Below are positions 15,196 to 22,650 of a DNA stretch of 28,771 bases, piece by piece. Under the pieces are notes generated by a model. It was not told the origin of the DNA. It did not search any database and worked only from the letters and a program-made list of their open reading frames with translations. The translations under genes were made by a program, and so were the position numbers. The DNA is from a virus, in the IMG/VR virus record IMGVR_UViG_3300026130_000018, positions 1 to 28,771 of that record; one strand, given 5' to 3'. Every line of letters starts with the position of its first letter. Position 1 is the first letter of the stretch.

Positions 15196-15380
15196 TGAAA
15201 TTAACTGAACGCGAATACGAGATGATGATGCGTTTTCGCGAGGCCATCGACCTGTTCTGTGACAACGGACAGTGGCACGTAGAGAATGGTGTGACGACCT
15301 TCGTAATCGATGAGAAGACAGCAGACCTTATCTTAATCTTGGTAGACGAAGACCAGGAGGTACCGTATGACGAAGAATGA
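15192..15380 (+). CDS. Small acidic early protein, unknown function
   Basis: The 62-aa product starts MMKLTEREYEMMMRFREAID and contains a QWHVENGVTTFVIDEKTADL segment followed by an acidic end (DEDQEVPYDEE). The predicted fold is a helix followed by strands and a helix. The ATG at 15192 is taken in preference to the GTG at 15183 because it overlaps the preceding peptide stop as ATGA and has GAAGGG eight bases upstream. I do not recognise a family. It overlaps the next gene by 14 bp. Confidence 0.6.
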   Translation: MMKLTEREYEMMMRFREAIDLFCDNGQWHVENGVTTFVIDEKTADLILILVDEDQEVPYDEE

Positions 15381-15558
15381 ACTCGAAGGCGTACTGTCCC
15401 TAATAGATGACTGTAATCGTTTCCTTAAAGGACAGACGCACAGCAAGTGGATCGCAGAGATCGCCCATACAGCCGCTCTTAGAGCTGTTACCGAGCGTAA
15501 AGAATCACTCTTTGAACGACTAAGAAACGCGGGGTTGAACATAGAGGAGGATGTATGA
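15367..15558 (+). CDS. Small helical early protein, unknown function
   Basis: The 63-aa product is almost entirely helical (LEGVLSLIDDCNRFLKG, then IAHTAALRAVTERKESLFERL). A strong GGAGG site lies six bases before the ATG, inside the end of the previous gene. The stop TGA overlaps a following ATG (15555) preceded by AGGAGG, which is the start of the interrupted frame described next. No family recognised. Confidence 0.62.
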   Translation: MTKNELEGVLSLIDDCNRFLKGQTHSKWIAEIAHTAALRAVTERKESLFERLRNAGLNIEEDV

Positions 15559-15572
15559 GAGACAAGTAGGTT

Positions 15573-15863
15573 GTGAATTATGTCGCGGGAATCGCCCAGC
15601 GCGATAACTACGGTGAAACTGTAGTCGCAACATGCAGGCACTTTCCGCACTACTCTCCTGACTACATTATCGAAGTCATACGCGCTGTCTACCACTTCAA
15701 CAAATGGCTTGAGATAAAGCACTACAGCAGGCCAGCAAGGAAGCTGGCACAGAACCAAATAACTCACTACCAAAAAATAATGGATGAACTCTATGCTGAA
15801 GCCACCCACACAAAACGCCAGAACAGCCAAGCGCCAACACGAGATCGAGCAGATATTCATTAA
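15573..15863 (+). CDS. Early protein with in-frame amber after codon 4 of a stronger upstream start; unknown function
   Basis: The main frame (96 aa from GTG 15573) encodes a basic protein: VAGIAQRDNYGETVVATC, a helix YIIEVIRAVYHFNKWLEIKHY, and RPARKLAQNQITHYQKIMDEL. The GTG has no good ribosome site. In the same frame an ATG at 15555 overlaps the previous stop as ATGA and has AGGAGG upstream, but is followed by AGA-GAC-AAG and then TAG (15567-15569) before GTT-GTG. The natural gene therefore looks like M-R-D-K-(amber)-V-V-N-Y. Amber is an ordinary stop elsewhere here (18202-18204, 18604-18606, 26510-26512), so recoding is unlikely; reinitiation at GTG, a recent nonsense mutation (CAG to TAG would fit) or a sequencing error are the options. 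The coding end overlaps the next gene by 80 bp. Confidence 0.55.
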   Translation: MNYVAGIAQRDNYGETVVATCRHFPHYSPDYIIEVIRAVYHFNKWLEIKHYSRPARKLAQNQITHYQKIMDELYAEATHTKRQNSQAPTRDRADIH

Positions 15864-16107
15864 GCGCAGAGAAGAGATCATTGCCGATATCGAGGATCTA
15901 GAGAACAACGCCACCGACCTGGCTAAGAAGTACGGTATAGGCGAGCGATCCTTCAGGCGATGGATGGAGCGTTTAGGCTACTGCCCGAATGAGCGACACA
16001 AGAAGCGTAATGCGATGCGCAAAGGAACCAAGCAGAAGCAGATACACGTTAAGAAAAGCACCTACGACGACAAGCCGCAGGCGCATAAATTAGTGGGGTT
16101 ATGGTAA
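15784..16107 (+). CDS. Helix-turn-helix protein (homeodomain-like)
   Basis: The 107-aa basic protein contains a likely HTH, NATDLAKKYGIGERSFRRWMERLGYC, after a helical lead (EIEQIFIKRREEIIADIEDLE). The rest is Lys/Arg-rich (KKRNAMRKGTKQKQIHVKK), consistent with DNA or RNA contact. It may be a small regulator; a second small-terminase-like role is not supported because terS is elsewhere. Start is uncertain: ATG 15784 or ATG 15793, the latter having a weak GGA eight bases upstream. It overlaps the preceding gene by 80 bp and its stop shares bases with the start of the next gene. Confidence 0.62.
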   Translation: MNSMLKPPTQNARTAKRQHEIEQIFIKRREEIIADIEDLENNATDLAKKYGIGERSFRRWMERLGYCPNERHKKRNAMRKGTKQKQIHVKKSTYDDKPQAHKLVGLW

Positions 16108-16370
16108 TGGATGATCGCGAGATTGATTTAGCGATAGCTAAGATTGAGTACCCTGAAACTCGCAATATTAAGCTGTGGGTTGAGCAGAATATGGTCTCGT
16201 TCACTGAAGGCTGGTACGACATCGGCCCCATAATAGAGCGTGAAAAAATAGGTATACGCCCAGTACCAAGAGGATGGGAAGCGTTTTGCGGTAGCAGTAT
16301 CGCTATAGCCGATACACCGACCAAAGCAGCAGCACTGGTGTTTCTTAAGATCAAAGGGTTTGAGGTGTAA
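16107..16370 (+). CDS. NinX / DUF2591-like phage protein
   Basis: The 87-aa product shows a GPIIEREKIGIRPVPRGWEAF segment and a closing TPTKAAALVFLKIKGFEV. DUF2591 (NinX) proteins have the same layout: a xGPIIExxxIxI strand, a W-x-A-F turn and a TPLxAAMxxFL C-terminal helix. Function of the family is unknown; members sit among small early genes of lambdoid and P22-like phages. ATG 16107 is preferred to ATG 16101 because GTGGGG is eight bases upstream of it but only two from the other. Resemblance is from memory, so family membership is moderate confidence. Confidence 0.65.
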   Translation: MDDREIDLAIAKIEYPETRNIKLWVEQNMVSFTEGWYDIGPIIEREKIGIRPVPRGWEAFCGSSIAIADTPTKAAALVFLKIKGFEV

Positions 16371-16372
16371 CA

Positions 16373-16813
16373 ATGGCTAAGGTGCGCAAGAAATATAATA
16401 AATCCAAGCACTTCACCCAGTTTGCCGAGCACCACCTGCGTGACATAGTGATCGCGTATCTCGATAGCTGGGAAGGGTGCCACTTCATAGACGTTAAGCG
16501 CGAGCAGATCGTGAAGGCCAATGACCTGTTGGTGAGCTGTGCCAATATGCCACATAAGTGGTCAGCTTACCTGGCAGTATTCGGACGCAATCAACTTGGT
16601 GAGGAGTACATGAAGTCTGTAGAGGTTACGACACCCTCACGCTTCTACCAGAAAGACTTAGCGCCTGTGCTCGAAGCTCACCACCTAGAGCTGATGAAGC
16701 AGGTGCCTGACCACCACCGCTGTGGTGTCGCATGGGTCGCGTCACCTACAGGTAAGACTTTCTCTGAGAAGGAAGCAGGTGAACTATTCGGTAAGCTAGG
16801 GGTCTGGAACTGA
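16373..16813 (+). CDS. Conserved-looking hypothetical protein, 146 aa
   Basis: The product opens with a basic segment (AKVRKKYNKSKHFTQF), continues with an alternating core (HLRDIVIAYLDSWEGCHFIDVKREQIV) and an Ala/His-rich region around AYLAVFGRNQLGEEYMKSVEV, and ends with HRCGVAWVASPTGKTFSEKEAGELF. The ASPTGKTF stretch resembles a P-loop only superficially and lacks the rest of a nucleotide-binding fold. GAGGTG precedes the ATG, three bases after the DUF2591-like gene. No family recognised. Confidence 0.6.
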   Translation: MAKVRKKYNKSKHFTQFAEHHLRDIVIAYLDSWEGCHFIDVKREQIVKANDLLVSCANMPHKWSAYLAVFGRNQLGEEYMKSVEVTTPSRFYQKDLAPVLEAHHLELMKQVPDHHRCGVAWVASPTGKTFSEKEAGELFGKLGVWN

Positions 16814-16899
16814 GCTATACTGCAAGAGCTGATCAGCCTAAGTGATCCAAGTCAGAATGGCGTATACTTAAACGCAGTCACTTAAAGGGGTCAGCAACT

Positions 16900-17085
16900 T
16901 TGCATTGCCGTTTTTGTAAGAGTAAGGAAATCGTTCGCCTATCGTCTGTCGATATGGTTCTGTGTAACAAATGTAAGCGATACACTCAGTGGTCCCTAAA
17001 GGATGGGGAGCAGTCTGTCTTAATCGAAGGGAAGAAAGGATGCTCCGAGAACGATACTACCAAGTCATCTCCCACCTCAAGCTAG
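16900..17085 (+). CDS. Small zinc-ribbon protein, TTG start
   Basis: The 61-aa protein begins M-H-C3-R-F-C6 and contains L-C22-N-K-C25, a CxxC...CxxC zinc ribbon spaced by 15 residues, followed by a polar tail. TTG 16900 is the only usable start: the frame is open back to a TGA at 16843-16845 without ATG or GTG, and AAGGGG lies nine bases upstream of the TTG. Such ribbons may bind nucleic acid or host transcription proteins; role unknown. Its tail overlaps the next gene by 46 bp. Confidence 0.6.
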   Translation: MHCRFCKSKEIVRLSSVDMVLCNKCKRYTQWSLKDGEQSVLIEGKKGCSENDTTKSSPTSS

Positions 17086-17237
17086 ATTTAGACCACCTCG
17101 AAGAACAGATGAAGTTTGAAGACGACCTTAGAGAGCTGGCCCACCTACGCTCGCTGGCGCTAGAGATGCGCGGGAAAATCTACGCGTATGAGATGGCTCT
17201 TAAATCTATGACAGAGCAAAAAACCCCGCACCTGTGA
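17040..17237 (+). CDS. Small helical early protein, unknown function
   Basis: A 65-aa product, MLRERYYQVISHLKLDLDHL then EEQMKFEDDLRELAHLRSLA, with heptad-like spacing of Leu suggesting a coiled coil and probable oligomerisation. The ATG at 17040 follows GGGAAGAAAGG, so it is preferred to an upstream GTG at 16989 whose extra residues are unrelated. It is the last rightward gene before convergent transcription from the late operon. No family recognised. Confidence 0.55.
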   Translation: MLRERYYQVISHLKLDLDHLEEQMKFEDDLRELAHLRSLALEMRGKIYAYEMALKSMTEQKTPHL

Positions 17238-17259
17238 AAGCACTAAAGTAGATGCGGGG
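17218..17259 (-). terminator. Back-up leftward terminator with a 22-base loop
   Basis: Read leftward, CCCCGCA (complement of 17253-17259) pairs with TGCGGGG (complement of 17224-17230), followed by six T (complement of AAAAAA 17218-17223). The stem is short with a 22-base loop, so efficiency is uncertain. It lies over the end of the last rightward gene and would stop late-operon transcripts escaping the terminator at 17312-17343. Confidence 0.45.
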
Positions 17260-17311
17260 AAGGCTCTCGCTGCTGCCCCTAGCATCAAGCACTATCCATG
17301 CCACCTAACAT

Positions 17312-17343
17312 AAAAAAGCCCGCTATTGGTGCAAATAGCGGGC
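17312..17343 (-). terminator. Intrinsic terminator of the leftward late operon
   Basis: A perfect 10-bp stem (17318-17327 with 17334-17343, GCCCGC core) with a six-base loop is followed, in the leftward direction, by six T (complement of 17312-17317). It ends transcription from the lysis genes 45 bases after the lysozyme stop. In the rightward direction there is no T-run, so it acts for one strand only. The 150-bp interval 17238-17387 holds nothing else clear. Confidence 0.9.
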
Positions 17344-17387
17344 AAGGTTCTCAATCAAAGAAGAGGCTAAGACTGACCTCAACTAAG

Positions 17388-17816
17388 TTATAGACCTCCT
17401 GGCGGATACTCGCCAACTTCGATCATATAAGACACATCCTGTGCTCGCTGTCCTACCTGCTTTGCGTAGCGACTATCCAAAATCTCCATGCTGGCTCTAC
17501 CGTAGTCTTGAGCTTCCATAGCTGCGATCATCTTCTTAAACTTAGCGAACGTATTAGCGCCTACGTTGAACATAAAGTTGACCATCGCATCGAAGCGCAC
17601 TTGATCTAACTCTGCCGCCCAAGGGTACTTATCTAGCTCTCTGATTGCTGCGTACACATCATTCTTTAACAAGTACTCAGCTTCAGCATGAGTAACCCCC
17701 ACATCTTCTAGGTTGCGACCGTAGCCGACAGACAGTTTCCCAGACGTACACAAGTAAGGGTAGCTGCGAAAGCCTTCATGCCTCTTAAGCTGCGCTAATA
17801 ACTCTGAGCTAATCAT
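17388..17816 (-). CDS. Endolysin: T4-type lysozyme (glycoside hydrolase 24)
   Basis: The 142-aa muramidase has the GH24 N-terminal signature: K-R-H-E14-G, then C23 and S29 at the positions of the E11/D20/T26 triad of T4 lysozyme, followed by VGYGRNLED. The Asp-to-Cys change is known in several phage lysozymes, while Ser for Thr is conservative. Later elements DAMVNFMFNVG and the Arg/Gln-rich C-terminus also match. There is no signal peptide or anchor, so it would need the upstream holin to reach the wall. Its ATG overlaps the holin stop as ATGA. It is the last gene of the leftward late operon. Confidence 0.95.
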   Translation of the reverse strand: MISSELLAQLKRHEGFRSYPYLCTSGKLSVGYGRNLEDVGVTHAEAEYLLKNDVYAAIRELDKYPWAAELDQVRFDAMVNFMFNVGANTFAKFKKMIAAMEAQDYGRASMEILDSRYAKQVGQRAQDVSYMIEVGEYPPGGL

Positions 17817-18199
17817 GACTTCAGTTTCCCCGCTATGTTCATTACGAAGTAGAAGCTAAGAATGATATTGAACGGCTGCACTACGACTGACTCTAAGAAG
17901 ATTTTCACAGACCCAGCGTACTCAAGAGCAGGCGTATAGCTCGCCAGATACCCCACACCACCGCTAATGAGCCAAACAGTAGCGATAAGGCTATAGAGAA
18001 TAACCAGCACCAGAGCAATAAAGCGTCTAACTTCTGACTGGTGCTTAGTGCGATCCATGTATTGCAGAATGAACTCAGACTTCTCCTTAGCTGACATTTC
18101 ATCAAGGCCACCCAGCTTCCTCACGGCATCAATAGCAGTGTCTTGCATCTTGGTAGAGCTAAATAGCCCCGCAAAAAACGTCGCAATTCCGGAGAACAT
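17813..18199 (-). CDS. Putative holin
   Basis: The 128-aa protein has a hydrophobic N-terminal segment (MFSGIATFFAGLFSS), an acidic/basic middle, a clear transmembrane span RFIALVLVILYSLIATVWLISG, and a further hydrophobic region VVVQPFNIILSFYFVMNIAGKL near the charged C-terminus GKLKS. It lies immediately upstream of the lysozyme with overlapping stop/start and after a membrane-anchored coiled coil, the usual lysis cassette. The start has GAGGTAGGT adjoining the ATG. Membrane topology is predicted by eye, so class cannot be fixed; a phage holin of the 3TM type would fit. Confidence 0.75.
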   Translation of the reverse strand: MFSGIATFFAGLFSSTKMQDTAIDAVRKLGGLDEMSAKEKSEFILQYMDRTKHQSEVRRFIALVLVILYSLIATVWLISGGVGYLASYTPALEYAGSVKIFLESVVVQPFNIILSFYFVMNIAGKLKS

Positions 18200-18201
18200 A
18201 C

Positions 18202-18594
18202 CTACCTCAACAAATATTCTTTGATTAAAAATCCGACAATGCCGAGCAATGTTGTGAACATCGCCCAGCTCACCTTTTCAATGCGAGCAATGACCAGGGT
18301 ATTGTCATGCGTATCTAGCTTGACCTTCTCCAGATCCTTGTCCATGTCTTTGAGTTCCATATGGAACGTCTCAGCAATAACGACTTTGTTAGATAAGGTA
18401 TGCGCTTTATCGCGCAGTTTACCAATCTCCACTGACTGACCATCGACCTTCGTCTCCAGTGCCTGGTGCTTAGAAAATATAGTAGTAAGCTGCTCTTCGG
18501 TCCTAGCAATAGCCACCACCGCATCAGATAGTTTATCGAGCTTGGCCTCTATTCGATCCAATCGTTCAAGTGGCATATTAGTACCGACAGACAT
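18202..18594 (-). CDS. Membrane-anchored coiled-coil protein of the lysis cassette (XhlA-like)
   Basis: The 130-aa product is a long coiled coil (LERLDRIEAKLDKLSDAVV ... VDGQSVEIGKLRDKAHTL ... KDMDKDLEKVKLD) followed by one C-terminal hydrophobic segment (SWAMFTTLLGIVGFLI) and a basic end KEYLLR. The layout resembles XhlA-type haemolysin/holin-associated proteins, which have an N-terminal coiled coil and a tail anchor. It precedes the holin by two bases. Its stop is TAG (18202-18204). A spanin role is less likely because there is no signal sequence. Confidence 0.65.
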   Translation of the reverse strand: MSVGTNMPLERLDRIEAKLDKLSDAVVAIARTEEQLTTIFSKHQALETKVDGQSVEIGKLRDKAHTLSNKVVIAETFHMELKDMDKDLEKVKLDTHDNTLVIARIEKVSWAMFTTLLGIVGFLIKEYLLR

Positions 18595-18603
18595 TGCTGC
18601 CTC

Positions 18604-20580
18604 CTATTTATTATTAGGTTTAGATTCCTTTCGCTTCAGTAGAGTTTTAACTGCCTCCAGAGCATTAGGTTCATTAATTCCCTGTGCGCGTTCGTAAGCC
18701 TTCTCTGCGAGCGACATCGCTAGTCCAGCGACATCTCTTCTCTGTGCAGCTTCCAGTCCAGGTCTGATCGCTTGTTCGATCTGACCTTTGAACGACATCG
18801 CACCAGGTGCGCCAAACATACGATCCATTGCGTTCACAAAAATCAGTTGGTTGATTAGATCGTCATTGATCTTCAGACCGTTCTGAATAGCGACCGATTC
18901 AAGCTGATCAAGCGCCTCGATGATCTGTGCGCGTGTTGCATAGTTGCTAAGAATTCGACGCATCGATGTACCATACGCTTCGTTCGCCTGTGGACTATCG
19001 AGATCGACCTTAACTTTAGCCGCTTTCTGCAGGTCATCCAGTGCCGTTTTCGTTGCGCTATATACCTGGTTCACTTCTCGGTACTGTGGGAACTCATCGC
19101 CCAGCACAGTGTTGAGATCGGTGCGCAAGTCTTTAAGCACACGCGCAGCTTGATCCGTCAGTGGGTTGCCCAGCGTCTGCTTACCCCATCCGACCTGCGT
19201 ATCGATGAATCGCTTCGCAGTATGAAGACCGTAAGCGTCCGGTGGCTCAACATCGCTCAGACGTTGAAGTACAGCATCGATAATGCGCTTGGCCTGGCGA
19301 TCACCCTGTATGTCAGAATTACGCAGGTCAGACTTCGCGATACCTGTCTCCAGGTCCAGCTCGACCTTCACACCCAGCTCATCGAGGTTCGCTAAGAACT
19401 TATCGATCGCTGGCTGATAATTCACCTGAGCACCCTTCAGATCGTTCTTGGCGATCGCTTCCAGGTCTTTACCAGCCTTCTTGCGCGTATCGTTGACGAA
19501 GCTAATACGATCGGTCACAGACTCACCTAGCACCTGCGCAGGACGGTCCAGAGCGCCAGCTCGCGCATCGGTCTTACTGGTCTCATAGATCTTGATCATC
19601 TTCTGAGCTGCCAGCTTATCTTTGGGTGTCATCGCCTTGATCGTAGCGACCTCGGCAGGTTCCCATCCCTGGCGTAGAGCTTCAGTCGCTTCGTTGTCAG
19701 TGATCGGGCGACCGTTCTGCAAGCGATACTCCACCACCTCGGTGTTGTATGGCTCTTCAGTAATGGTGCGAGCGATCTGCTGTCTGCGAGCATTGAAACC
19801 TTCAGCCGCACCTTGAGCACCTTTGCGCACACGACTGCCGACATTCTGAGCTGCTTCGATCGCACCCCCGATGACGGTACCATCACCAGCAGCGCCTGGT
19901 GCCATCGCACCAGGGGGTTGTTGTCTAAGTATCGGAGCTGCTTGTGTGGCCTGGCGAGTCGCTTGGCTCAACATCTGCAGCTCACCAGTCAGACCAGCCA
20001 GAGGTGCTGCGACTGATTCTAGTGTCTCAGCAGTCTCTCTAGTGTACTCCTGACCGGCAGGGGTCTTGGGTTCATACGTCAGCATCTTGGCAACACGCGC
20101 AGCTTCGTTAGCCACACGGTTAGCCGCTTCTTGAGTGCCGTACTTACCATCAGCGATCTCTTTAGCGAGCTGAGTCAGAGTGCCGTAGATCATACCAGCC
20201 GTACCGCCAGTGGCACCTGTAGCGAGCGCGAGACCAGTCTCACGCACACCTTCGTTAATCTCACCAAGCGTATAGTCTGGCGCACCCTGACCAGGGGGTG
20301 TGATTAGATTACCTTGAGCATCCAGTTGAGGGATGTCCGAGGATGGGTCATACACCTGACCTGGGTACATCTGTGGTCCAGTCGGTTCGGTCGGTGTCGG
20401 TTCGGCCATCTCGATCGGTTGTGGACCTTCAGGTAGAGCCGCACCCGCAGGTTCAACCGGCCCAGCAGCCTCCTCCTGCTTGGCCATCTCATACGCCTGA
20501 GCGACTGTATCGAACTGAGGTGTACCTTTCTTGTCTACGTTATCAACAAGCCATTTTGCGTAGTCATCTGCCGTAGCCAT
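18604..20580 (-). CDS. Large ejection protein (P22 gp16-like position)
   Basis: The 658-aa protein starts with a DYAKWLVDNVDKKGTPQF segment, seen in many large internal virion proteins, then a Pro/Glu-rich linker (about 35-100), an Ala/Gly-rich hydrophobic patch (LALATGATGGTAGMIYGTL, possibly membrane-active) and a long helical C-terminal two-thirds. By order and composition it matches the last and largest of the three P22 ejection proteins (gp16, 609 aa), which leave the capsid with DNA and help it cross the envelope. Sequence resemblance to gp16 itself could not be verified. No lysozyme or protease motif was found. It shares one base with the preceding gene (TAATG). Confidence 0.75.
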   Translation of the reverse strand: MATADDYAKWLVDNVDKKGTPQFDTVAQAYEMAKQEEAAGPVEPAGAALPEGPQPIEMAEPTPTEPTGPQMYPGQVYDPSSDIPQLDAQGNLITPPGQGAPDYTLGEINEGVRETGLALATGATGGTAGMIYGTLTQLAKEIADGKYGTQEAANRVANEAARVAKMLTYEPKTPAGQEYTRETAETLESVAAPLAGLTGELQMLSQATRQATQAAPILRQQPPGAMAPGAAGDGTVIGGAIEAAQNVGSRVRKGAQGAAEGFNARRQQIARTITEEPYNTEVVEYRLQNGRPITDNEATEALRQGWEPAEVATIKAMTPKDKLAAQKMIKIYETSKTDARAGALDRPAQVLGESVTDRISFVNDTRKKAGKDLEAIAKNDLKGAQVNYQPAIDKFLANLDELGVKVELDLETGIAKSDLRNSDIQGDRQAKRIIDAVLQRLSDVEPPDAYGLHTAKRFIDTQVGWGKQTLGNPLTDQAARVLKDLRTDLNTVLGDEFPQYREVNQVYSATKTALDDLQKAAKVKVDLDSPQANEAYGTSMRRILSNYATRAQIIEALDQLESVAIQNGLKINDDLINQLIFVNAMDRMFGAPGAMSFKGQIEQAIRPGLEAAQRRDVAGLAMSLAEKAYERAQGINEPNALEAVKTLLKRKESKPNNK

Positions 20581-21914
20581 TATTCACCTCGCAGGATTGC
20601 GTCAGCTTGTGCTCTAACATCCACACCTTGCGCCTGTGCGCCAGTTGCTCTCGATTGGTTGTACGCCTCTACCGCTTGCTGATAGTTGCCGTACTTAGAT
20701 TCTAGTTTAGTCTGACCACGCTTGAAGATCTCCAGTATGTTCTCCAGAGTACCCATCAAGCGATCACTGCTCTGAGTGCGATCCAAGCTACCAAGCAATC
20801 GCTCGATGCGCTCACCTTCAGGGCCGGTCAAGGCACCCAGGCCTCGCATCGCAGCCACACCATCCATGAACACCTGCGCCTGAACAGTATCAAGCGCATT
20901 GATGAAGTTGGCGACATCCTCATTCGCACCGAAGGCAGGTTGAATACCTTCGAGTGATCCGGTCGCTGCATCGATCGCTGTGCGTCCAAAGCCTACATCG
21001 ACATTACCCAGGTTGATGACATCTTCGATTGCCGCGACAGCATCGGTGGATTTGCTCAAGTCGCTCTGTGCGTTATCCAACAGCTCCTGAGCTGCTTGGT
21101 CTTGCTTGAAGCGTAGCTCTGCGACTTGCAGCCTGAGCGTCTCAGCTTCGTTCTGTCTGTTCTGAGCTTCGAGCTTCTGGATCTCTTTATTCTTAACAGC
21201 CAGCGCAGTGTTGAGCTTCTTCAGGTTCGGATCTGCGATCATGAAGCTAATATCGAGACCGGCTGCAGCAGCGTCCATCGCTGGTTTCAATTCAGCGAAG
21301 CGAGCATCGATTGCTGCTGTAGCTGCTTCAGCTTTCGCCTTATCCAGTTGAGGTTTAGCCAGGTCCGTATCGATGCGAGACTGGTTGATCTTCTGCCAAG
21401 TCTCAGCGAACTTATCTGGACCGGCAGTGGTCGATAGAAATAGGCCAGCAGTGAGCCTGGCTGCTTGAGGGTTGTTTTGCACCAGCATAGCGAGAGCTTT
21501 AGCTTCATCGGCCATCTGCTTGTTACCCGCATTCTCAGCAGCGAGCTGTTGCTCTTCGAGCATCTGCAGTGCGACATCGTTTTGACCACTGCTCAGTGCC
21601 GCGTAGATCTTAGTCGCGTTCGACAGCTTGTACTGTTGCTGCTCAGAGCTGAGGATGTCGTAGTTGGTCTTGAGCGTCTCAGCCATCTGTGGGTATTTAC
21701 GCATCAGCGCAGAATACTGATCAGGTGTTGGGTTATCACCGAGCGAGGCCACATCAGCATTGAACGCATTGCGCTGCGCCAGTGCATATTCGTACTGCTC
21801 TTTTTTCAGCTTGTTAGCATCGGCCTGGAGCATGACATTACCCAGCTCGACACCCTTCATCGCCATGTTCAATGGGTCGGCTGTGGGTAGGAAATTTGAA
21901 TAATTAACTGGCAT
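20580..21914 (-). CDS. Ejection protein, P22 gp20-like
   Basis: The 444-aa protein is helical and rich in Ala, Gln and Glu (KLKKEQYEYALAQRNAFNAD, long coiled region ~210-290). Its C-terminal part contains the VQAQVFMDGVAAMRGLGALT and GERIERLLGSLDRTQSSDRL segments, typical of gp20-type DNA-ejection proteins (P22 gp20 is 471 aa). It is injected ahead of or with DNA to build the trans-envelope conduit. It is 11 bp from the gp7-like gene and immediately followed by the largest ejection protein, preserving the gp7-gp20-gp16 order. Confidence 0.85.
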   Translation of the reverse strand: MPVNYSNFLPTADPLNMAMKGVELGNVMLQADANKLKKEQYEYALAQRNAFNADVASLGDNPTPDQYSALMRKYPQMAETLKTNYDILSSEQQQYKLSNATKIYAALSSGQNDVALQMLEEQQLAAENAGNKQMADEAKALAMLVQNNPQAARLTAGLFLSTTAGPDKFAETWQKINQSRIDTDLAKPQLDKAKAEAATAAIDARFAELKPAMDAAAAGLDISFMIADPNLKKLNTALAVKNKEIQKLEAQNRQNEAETLRLQVAELRFKQDQAAQELLDNAQSDLSKSTDAVAAIEDVINLGNVDVGFGRTAIDAATGSLEGIQPAFGANEDVANFINALDTVQAQVFMDGVAAMRGLGALTGPEGERIERLLGSLDRTQSSDRLMGTLENILEIFKRGQTKLESKYGNYQQAVEAYNQSRATGAQAQGVDVRAQADAILRGE

Positions 21915-21925
21915 GATTTAACTCC

Positions 21926-22648
21926 TTAAGCGAATGGACCGTAGCCCATCATTCCTAGTACACCGAGCTGACCAACAGAGCCAGCGACATTACCCCACAT
22001 ATTGGCGTTCGCCTGTCCTGACATCAGCGCAGCTTGCGCTCTCGCATCGCCAGCAGCCATGTTCAGGTTGCCGATGTTGGAGGCCATCTCCATACCCTGC
22101 GCTGCTTGACCGGCTGCTGATGCCTGACCGAGTTTAGCCAGATTCTGGGTCATACCGGCACCGAAGTTGGCGAAGCCACCCAGACGGTCGTAGGTGTTCT
22201 GTATCTCTTGGCTCAACATCTGGGGCCGGTACTGAGCGAGCGCACCCTGCAAGTTACCACCACGCAGACCACCCGTAGCTGCTGCGTTCTGCAGCAATGC
22301 CTCTTCACCCTGGCGCACTTGCGCCTGGTACAGCTCTGACTGCTCGATGTTCTGTATCGCAGCCTGTTGAGCTTCGGGTCCGTTAAGGCCAGCCAGGTTA
22401 GCTTGCGCCTCTAATGCCTTCGGTCCGATGTCAGCGTACCCCGCCATCTGTGCCAGCGCAGGACTACCTGCAGTGACATAGGGTTCGAGTAGAGCTTTCA
22501 TCTCATCAAACTGTCTGCGCTGCTCTTCAACAGACGCTTCAGTGGCTTGTGTCTGTGCTGCCGATGCTGTCTTAGCTGCGCTCTTAGTGGCACTTGATGA
22601 CGCTATGCCACCGACGACCGCACTTCCGATAACTGCTGCTGCGACCAT
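21926..22648 (-). CDS. Ejection protein, P22 gp7-like DNA transfer protein
   Basis: The 240-aa product begins with a hydrophobic Ala/Val/Gly stretch (MVAAAVIGSAVVGGIASS) followed by a Gln-rich coil with RRQFDEMKALLEPYVTAGSP. A NAAATGGLRGGNLQGALAQYRP segment, the most recognisable feature of this family, comes next, and an Ala/Met-rich tail ends the protein. P22 gp7 is 229 aa and is processed at its N-terminus. The ATG at 22648 is chosen over 22666 because CGGAGA lies six bases upstream and the longer version overlaps the GNAT gene. Confidence 0.9.
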   Translation of the reverse strand: MVAAAVIGSAVVGGIASSSATKSAAKTASAAQTQATEASVEEQRRQFDEMKALLEPYVTAGSPALAQMAGYADIGPKALEAQANLAGLNGPEAQQAAIQNIEQSELYQAQVRQGEEALLQNAAATGGLRGGNLQGALAQYRPQMLSQEIQNTYDRLGGFANFGAGMTQNLAKLGQASAAGQAAQGMEMASNIGNLNMAAGDARAQAALMSGQANANMWGNVAGSVGQLGVLGMMGYGPFA

Positions 22649-22650
22649 AA

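Noticed and set aside
15555-15569. Genome-wide TAG recoding (amber to Gln) suggested by the early gene with an internal TAG
   Set aside because: Three other genes end in TAG at sensible positions just before the next gene's ribosome site (18202-18204, 18604-18606, 26510-26512), so TAG works as a stop.
15333-15914. 193-aa leftward frame antisense to the small early genes
   Set aside because: Lies opposite several overlapping rightward genes with good ribosome sites and has no start signal or recognisable domain.
16049-16555. 168-aa leftward frame antisense to the DUF2591-like and 146-aa genes
   Set aside because: Rightward genes have overlaps and Shine-Dalgarno sites; this frame has neither.
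16727-16770. P-loop-like ASPTGKTF in the 146-aa protein
   Set aside because: Not preceded by a strand with the right pattern and followed by no Walker B; the spacing does not fit GxxxxGK(S/T).
16840-16868. Possible promoter with -10 TATACT at 16863-16868 before the zinc-ribbon gene
   Set aside because: The -10 is good but no acceptable -35 lies 16-18 bases upstream; not strong enough to list.
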